From: Latrodectus hesperus
Taxonomy: Eukaryota > Arthropoda > Arachnida > Araneae > Theridiidae
Direction of reading: 5' to 3'
DNA length: 64,000 nucleotides
Assembly (NCBI GenBank): GCA_037975125.1
Contig: CM075862.1
Coordinates: 44,940,777-45,004,776 of the forward strand
Shown here: positions 28,151 through 64,000 of the stretch, piece after piece
How positions within the stretch are numbered: the first letter of the stretch is position 1
Layout of the letters: the number at the start of each line of letters is the position of its first letter
Program-made: the position numbers and the translations under genes
The notes under the pieces: generated by a model
What the model was told of the DNA's origin: nothing
Database searches by the model: none
Seen by the model: the letters and a program-made list of their open reading frames with translations, nothing else

Positions 28151-29350
28151 TATAACAAAATATCCAAAGTAAAAATAATTAATTTGTAGAGAATTTTTTT
28201 ATCAGATTGATTAAGAGCAAATAATATTTTGTTTCAGTAAATAAATAATTTCTGTGAAATCCGTGGAGCGTATATACATAGCACTTCCTGAAGTAAGCTA
28301 CAACAATAGTTTTCCGGACGTCTAACAGACAAACAGCACTTAAATTAGATTAGATATGAATTCATATAAATAAAACCTTTCCAATAATAAGGTGGAACTC
28401 ATTCATATGTTATTCTTGCATTTTGTAACTCCCATTTAAAATATTTTTTATAAAAAATAAACTTAAAACATCAATCTAGATTGAATAAATCCACGTGCCA
28501 CATGCTTTCAATTATTTAATGAAAATCAAATTATTGAAATCATGAATTTCATTAAATATGTCATCATATTTCAAGTATAATCATTTGATGAAACATACCC
28601 GAAATGTTTTCAAAAATGTATTTCTGTATATATGCATACTTAATCTGTAAATTTATGGCCGGTTATTTTCAGGCTTCATTTTTTTGTTATTTTTTATTTT
28701 ATATATCATGAATATTTTCAAAACATTCTGCATACTAGAGTAATTAGAAGAGTTCTTTCAAAACATTTTTTTAAAAAAAGATCCTTTATCAATTTCAATA
28801 AGTTCAATAAGTCGTTATTAAAATGTTAAAAATATTATCATTATCGAACCAGAATATCAAATAAAAGTTTGGTAATTTAAAATTTATATTAGTTTGTTTA
28901 ATATTCTTTATAAAAAAATAGTAAAATGTTCTAAAATATTAATCAGTACTGGCTTGTCTCCAAAATTCTAATTTATAATTTATTTGACACGTGCAAAATT
29001 CAAACTATACTGACTATTTCTGACAAAATTTCTTATAATTCTCTGTTTAAATTGTTAGTAGTTCATACTTTTTTTCGCATTATCATGAAATAGTCAAAAT
29101 TCCTTTTAAATTTAAGTAAAATCATTCTGTAAATGAAGTGGTAATGCTCTTTAATTCTTCAGTATCAGTTTACTCAATGACTGAAAACGTAAGTTTAAAT
29201 TTAAAATACAAAAAAAAATTAATATAAATCCAAATTCAAAAAAGACTAGTGAAAAAATAACAAATATAAAAAATATATCTCTTAATTCAATGGAAAAAAG
29301 TAAAAATAAAAAGTATCATTTTTGATATATTAGTTTAAATATTTTACTTA
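28151..29350. other. Spacer without recognised features
   Basis: AT-rich intergenic sequence. No exon, transposase or SINE is recognised. Confidence 0.4.
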
Positions 29351-29354
29351 AAAA

Positions 29355-29690
29355 AATTTCGGTCGTTCGTCAGTGTAGGTGCTTGGGAAATTTCTAGGTT
29401 TCCTCCCTTGCGATACAGGAATACGGACCACTATCTATGATAAGTTCTTTCAGGAAGCAATTTAGTAATTGGATGCTAAAATGCCTTACAATATCCTTCT
29501 GCATGTCCACTACATGATTTCAAAGCAACCACCCCGATAACCTGGAGATAAAAAGCAGAAGCGTAACAACCATCTCCCGTTGTACAACAATACCTGGGAT
29601 CGAAACTAGGAACTTATGCTCCAAAGAATGATGCATCTCTACTAAATCATGATCAGACCGTACTGTCACTCTTACCGTCAAACAACGTGT
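29355..29690 (+). repeat. SINE-like repeat, family S3, copy 1
   Basis: Shares TTTCCTCCCTTGCGATACAGG, GAATACGGACCACTATCTATG and CTTACAATA with 58230-58350. A tRNA-like, inverted tail (CTGGGATCGAAACTAGGAAC) occupies 29600-29640. Confidence 0.65.
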
Positions 29691-29844
29691 CAAGTTACTC
29701 TTCAGCAAGTAGAGATTGAAGAATATGTTTATATCATATTATTGTGTTATGTTTGCAGTTGCCTGTTCCTGCCGACCTAAACTATTTAACGCTGTTCTAC
29801 CGCTAGTGTTTTATTCGCGAGTAATTAACAACCTCACGGTCAAA

Positions 29845-30105
29845 AGCTATTAAAAGGCGTTTTGGTATCCACTACGTAAATTGCCTTCCAGGAGGATATT
29901 TTATAGATAGTGAGCAGTATTAACCGGTCACCATAAGGAGGAAACATGGGAAATTCTCAAGCACCCACCCCGATTGGCGTGCATGTATAAGTTAGAAGTG
30001 CAATATCCATCTTCCATTGTTCAACAGTGGCTGGGATTGTAGCCAAGATTTTATGCGCTCCGAACAGTAGCATCTTACCACTAAGCCGTGGTAAACTTCT
30101 TGCTA
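29845..30105 (-). repeat. SINE-like repeat, family S3, copy 2 (most complete)
   Basis: On the minus strand it runs from a tRNA-like head (CGGCTTAGTGGTAAGATGCT and a decayed B box) through GTTTCCTCCTTATGGTGACC to CTGGAAGGCAATTTACG and GCCTTTTAATAG, i.e. head, body and tail in order. Confidence 0.65.
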
Positions 30106-30269
30106 AGCAGAGTTTAGAAAAATATTTTGCCATTCTTCACACACATACTGTGAAATTTCTATAAAATATGTCGTTAGAAGATAATGGTCCCGTATTGACT
30201 TTTCTAAAATTGATCATGACGATTACATTGTATTGTGCTGGAGAAGGTAGATGCTTAGGTTACTCCTGG

Positions 30270-30880
30270 TGTTTATCAAACTATGATTAAACAAGTTTCA
30301 TTGCATGAATAGGCTTATTATCATCCAAGAAATCTCCATTATCCTTCAGAAAATAAAGATTGAACCGTAGTTGGACCAAGTTAGTTAAAACTTCTCTGTA
30401 TTTCTCCTTCCTAATCTTTCCTCTCAGAGTCATCAAAATGATTAGGTCAACCAAAAACCACAATATCACTGCTTGATAAATATCATGACTGATTCGTGAT
30501 ATTTATCAAACATGTCATGTTTGAAAGTTGGAAGGAAACAGTCAGCGTGTGTGTGTATTCTTACCAATACACAAAGATTTGTAATTGTGGCACCACTGTA
30601 GACGACGTTTACCATTAACAGCTGTGACAAGTGGCTTGAGAATTGTTACTCTGACATGAATATTCTGTTAATGAATGTGCTTCTTATATATAATTATTGA
30701 CACTTAAGAATTCAGATGCAAACTGAGATCTGTGGTAACTTGGCTGCAGTTTACTTTTCAGACTCTGCAATCCCTTCAGTACCAGTCGGTGTCTTTCACT
30801 CACCTTTCCTTCTTTCTGCTCTTTTTCTCCACCTAGCTTTTCTTGCTGTGTTGTCATGACTTTAGACACCACACCCTTAG
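30270..30880 (-). pseudogene. Tc1-like transposase relic with internal hairpin
   Basis: The minus frame at 30684-30872 reads ...KVSERHRLVLKGLQSLKSKL, matching the second helix-turn-helix (LSERDRRxLKRIV). Then GKRRLQWCHNYKS (RRxxWCxxHxxW box) at about 30560-30620, and FLKDNGDFLDDNKPIHAMKL (catalytic DDNxPxHxA) at 30290-30350. Stops and frameshifts make it inactive. Confidence 0.75.
30473..30523. repeat. Paired small inverted repeats inside Tc1 relic
   Basis: 30473-30485 and 30497-30509 are perfect 13-bp arms (TTGATAAATATCA) with an 11-nt loop, followed at once by an 8-bp palindrome CAAACATG-T-CATGTTTG (30507-30523). Confidence 0.85.
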
Positions 30881-32058
30881 AAATGACTAAAAGACTAAAT
30901 GCCTTCGGTCATTGTTGCTTCAGTTAATAAAACTTTTACAATTAAGCCTATCAGAAAACCTGTGAGGTCTGTTAGTTTATGTTTTTGTGATAAAAGCTTA
31001 AGATACATACAATTCTTTACAAAAGCTAACTCATATTACTATGATATATAATTTTTATACTGAAAACTTTGATAGCTATTGTTATACCTTATTGCTTACG
31101 ATGTGCACTATGGAACATTACCCCTTCATTATTTTGAAAATCAATTATTAATGGTCTTATTAATGATTGTTTTCCAATGTGAATATGAAAATAATTCTAA
31201 TTTCAATTCTTATTTATAAAATACATTTGAAAATGAATTGCACAAGATTCTATTTCTCTTTTATTTGGAAATAAGAAGATTAAAAATAAAGAATGCAAGA
31301 AAAAACAAATCTTTCAATGTAAAATTTACTTTTATTTTACGTAATACATTTATGAATAAAAAGGCATGACTTATTATTAAATTTATATCAATATTAATTT
31401 TTTATAAATTGTGTTTCAATCAAATTAAACTTCCAATAATATTTAGTATATAGATTATAATTATTATTCTATACAATGTTATATGTCTTCAAAGATTCAT
31501 AGATGTCTTCAAAATTCTTGAATTTCTTAAATGAAGCACCATTTAATTTTTCCTTTAAATGTAATAGATAATTTTTTTCCTCCTATTGAATAGTCAGCAA
31601 TGATTGAAAAATTCTTGGGTATGTTTTTGTGAAATTTAATTTTTACAGATCACATTTGATTTAATTATGAATAAAGAAAAATTTTGGGCAAACTTTTAAA
31701 TAAATCTCTAATACTTTACATTTCATTCGGTTTAAGCGATAATTTCTAATTTAATTTTAATTTTTAACAAAGAGATTTTACCCTAAAGTGCTTATGAAAA
31801 TTTCGAGAAACAGTTCATATATAAATAACAAAATAAGACTAGAATCGATTTCTTAATACATACTAATTCAAGATGACAAACTGTGCTTAAAATGGTGTAA
31901 GCAAAGATTTCATGAATTATTGCAGACAGACTCTTCCATATTTATAGACAGGCGGAAGAAATGTGATGCAATACTTCTTTCCCTTTTAGAAACGCTGAGT
32001 TATAGAGCAGGTTTATATACAATGTTTTGTTGAGACTATTATATTAAAAACTTGAAAG
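30881..32058. other. Region upstream of catalase start
   Basis: AT-rich. 31920-32058 should contain the 5' UTR and possibly the promoter. TATTTATAG at about 31938 and TTATATAC at about 32011 are TATA-like but unproven. No other gene is seen. Confidence 0.35.

Positions 32059-64000
<31,942 letters not shown>

Overview
This is an AT-rich, repeat-laden eukaryotic window holding parts of two multi-exon genes, both on the + strand. The long introns with GT-AG (and apparently GC-AG) splice sites, the arthropod-like proteins and the mix of degraded transposons point to an arthropod. A spider, perhaps an orb-weaver, is my best guess; that part is inference from the style of the LINE, SINE and Merlin relics, not a proof.

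Gene 1 (315 to at least 15441) matches the outspread / myosin phosphatase Rho-interacting protein family (MPRIP; also related to TRIOBP). Eight exons are visible: the C-terminal end of a PH domain, a Ser/Pro-rich linker, one very large 797-codon exon with coiled coil and three CxxC pairs, and five short coiled-coil exons matching the conserved C-terminal region of MPRIP. All exon phases agree. The 5' end lies before the window, and the expected last exons are not found before the next gene.

From 15.4 to 32 kb no host exon is visible. The stretch holds a nearly full-length but inactivated mariner, several Tc1-like relics, two Merlin (ISXO2-like) relics, two LINE pieces, tRNA-derived SINEs, a diverged satellite-like repeat and a cluster of tight inverted repeats.

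Gene 2 (32059 to beyond 64000) is a heme catalase. Nine complete exons and the start of a tenth give 465 codons with the heme ligand Tyr355, catalytic His72 and Asn145, and NADPH-contact positions. The last 50-65 residues lie outside the window. Its introns are inflated to 1-8 kb by LINE ends, a solo LTR, 255-bp MITEs with 8-bp target duplications, pogo-type elements, SINEs and minisatellite.

The least expected structures are: three near-perfect inverted repeats with 2-nt TT loops within 466 bp (25840-26305), the 255-bp MITE family (four copies) whose 8-bp duplications fit the Merlin relics nearby, two apparent GC-AG introns in gene 1, and the missing 3' end of gene 1 upstream of catalase. 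All similarity statements come from reading the sequence by eye and from remembered family features; no search was run.
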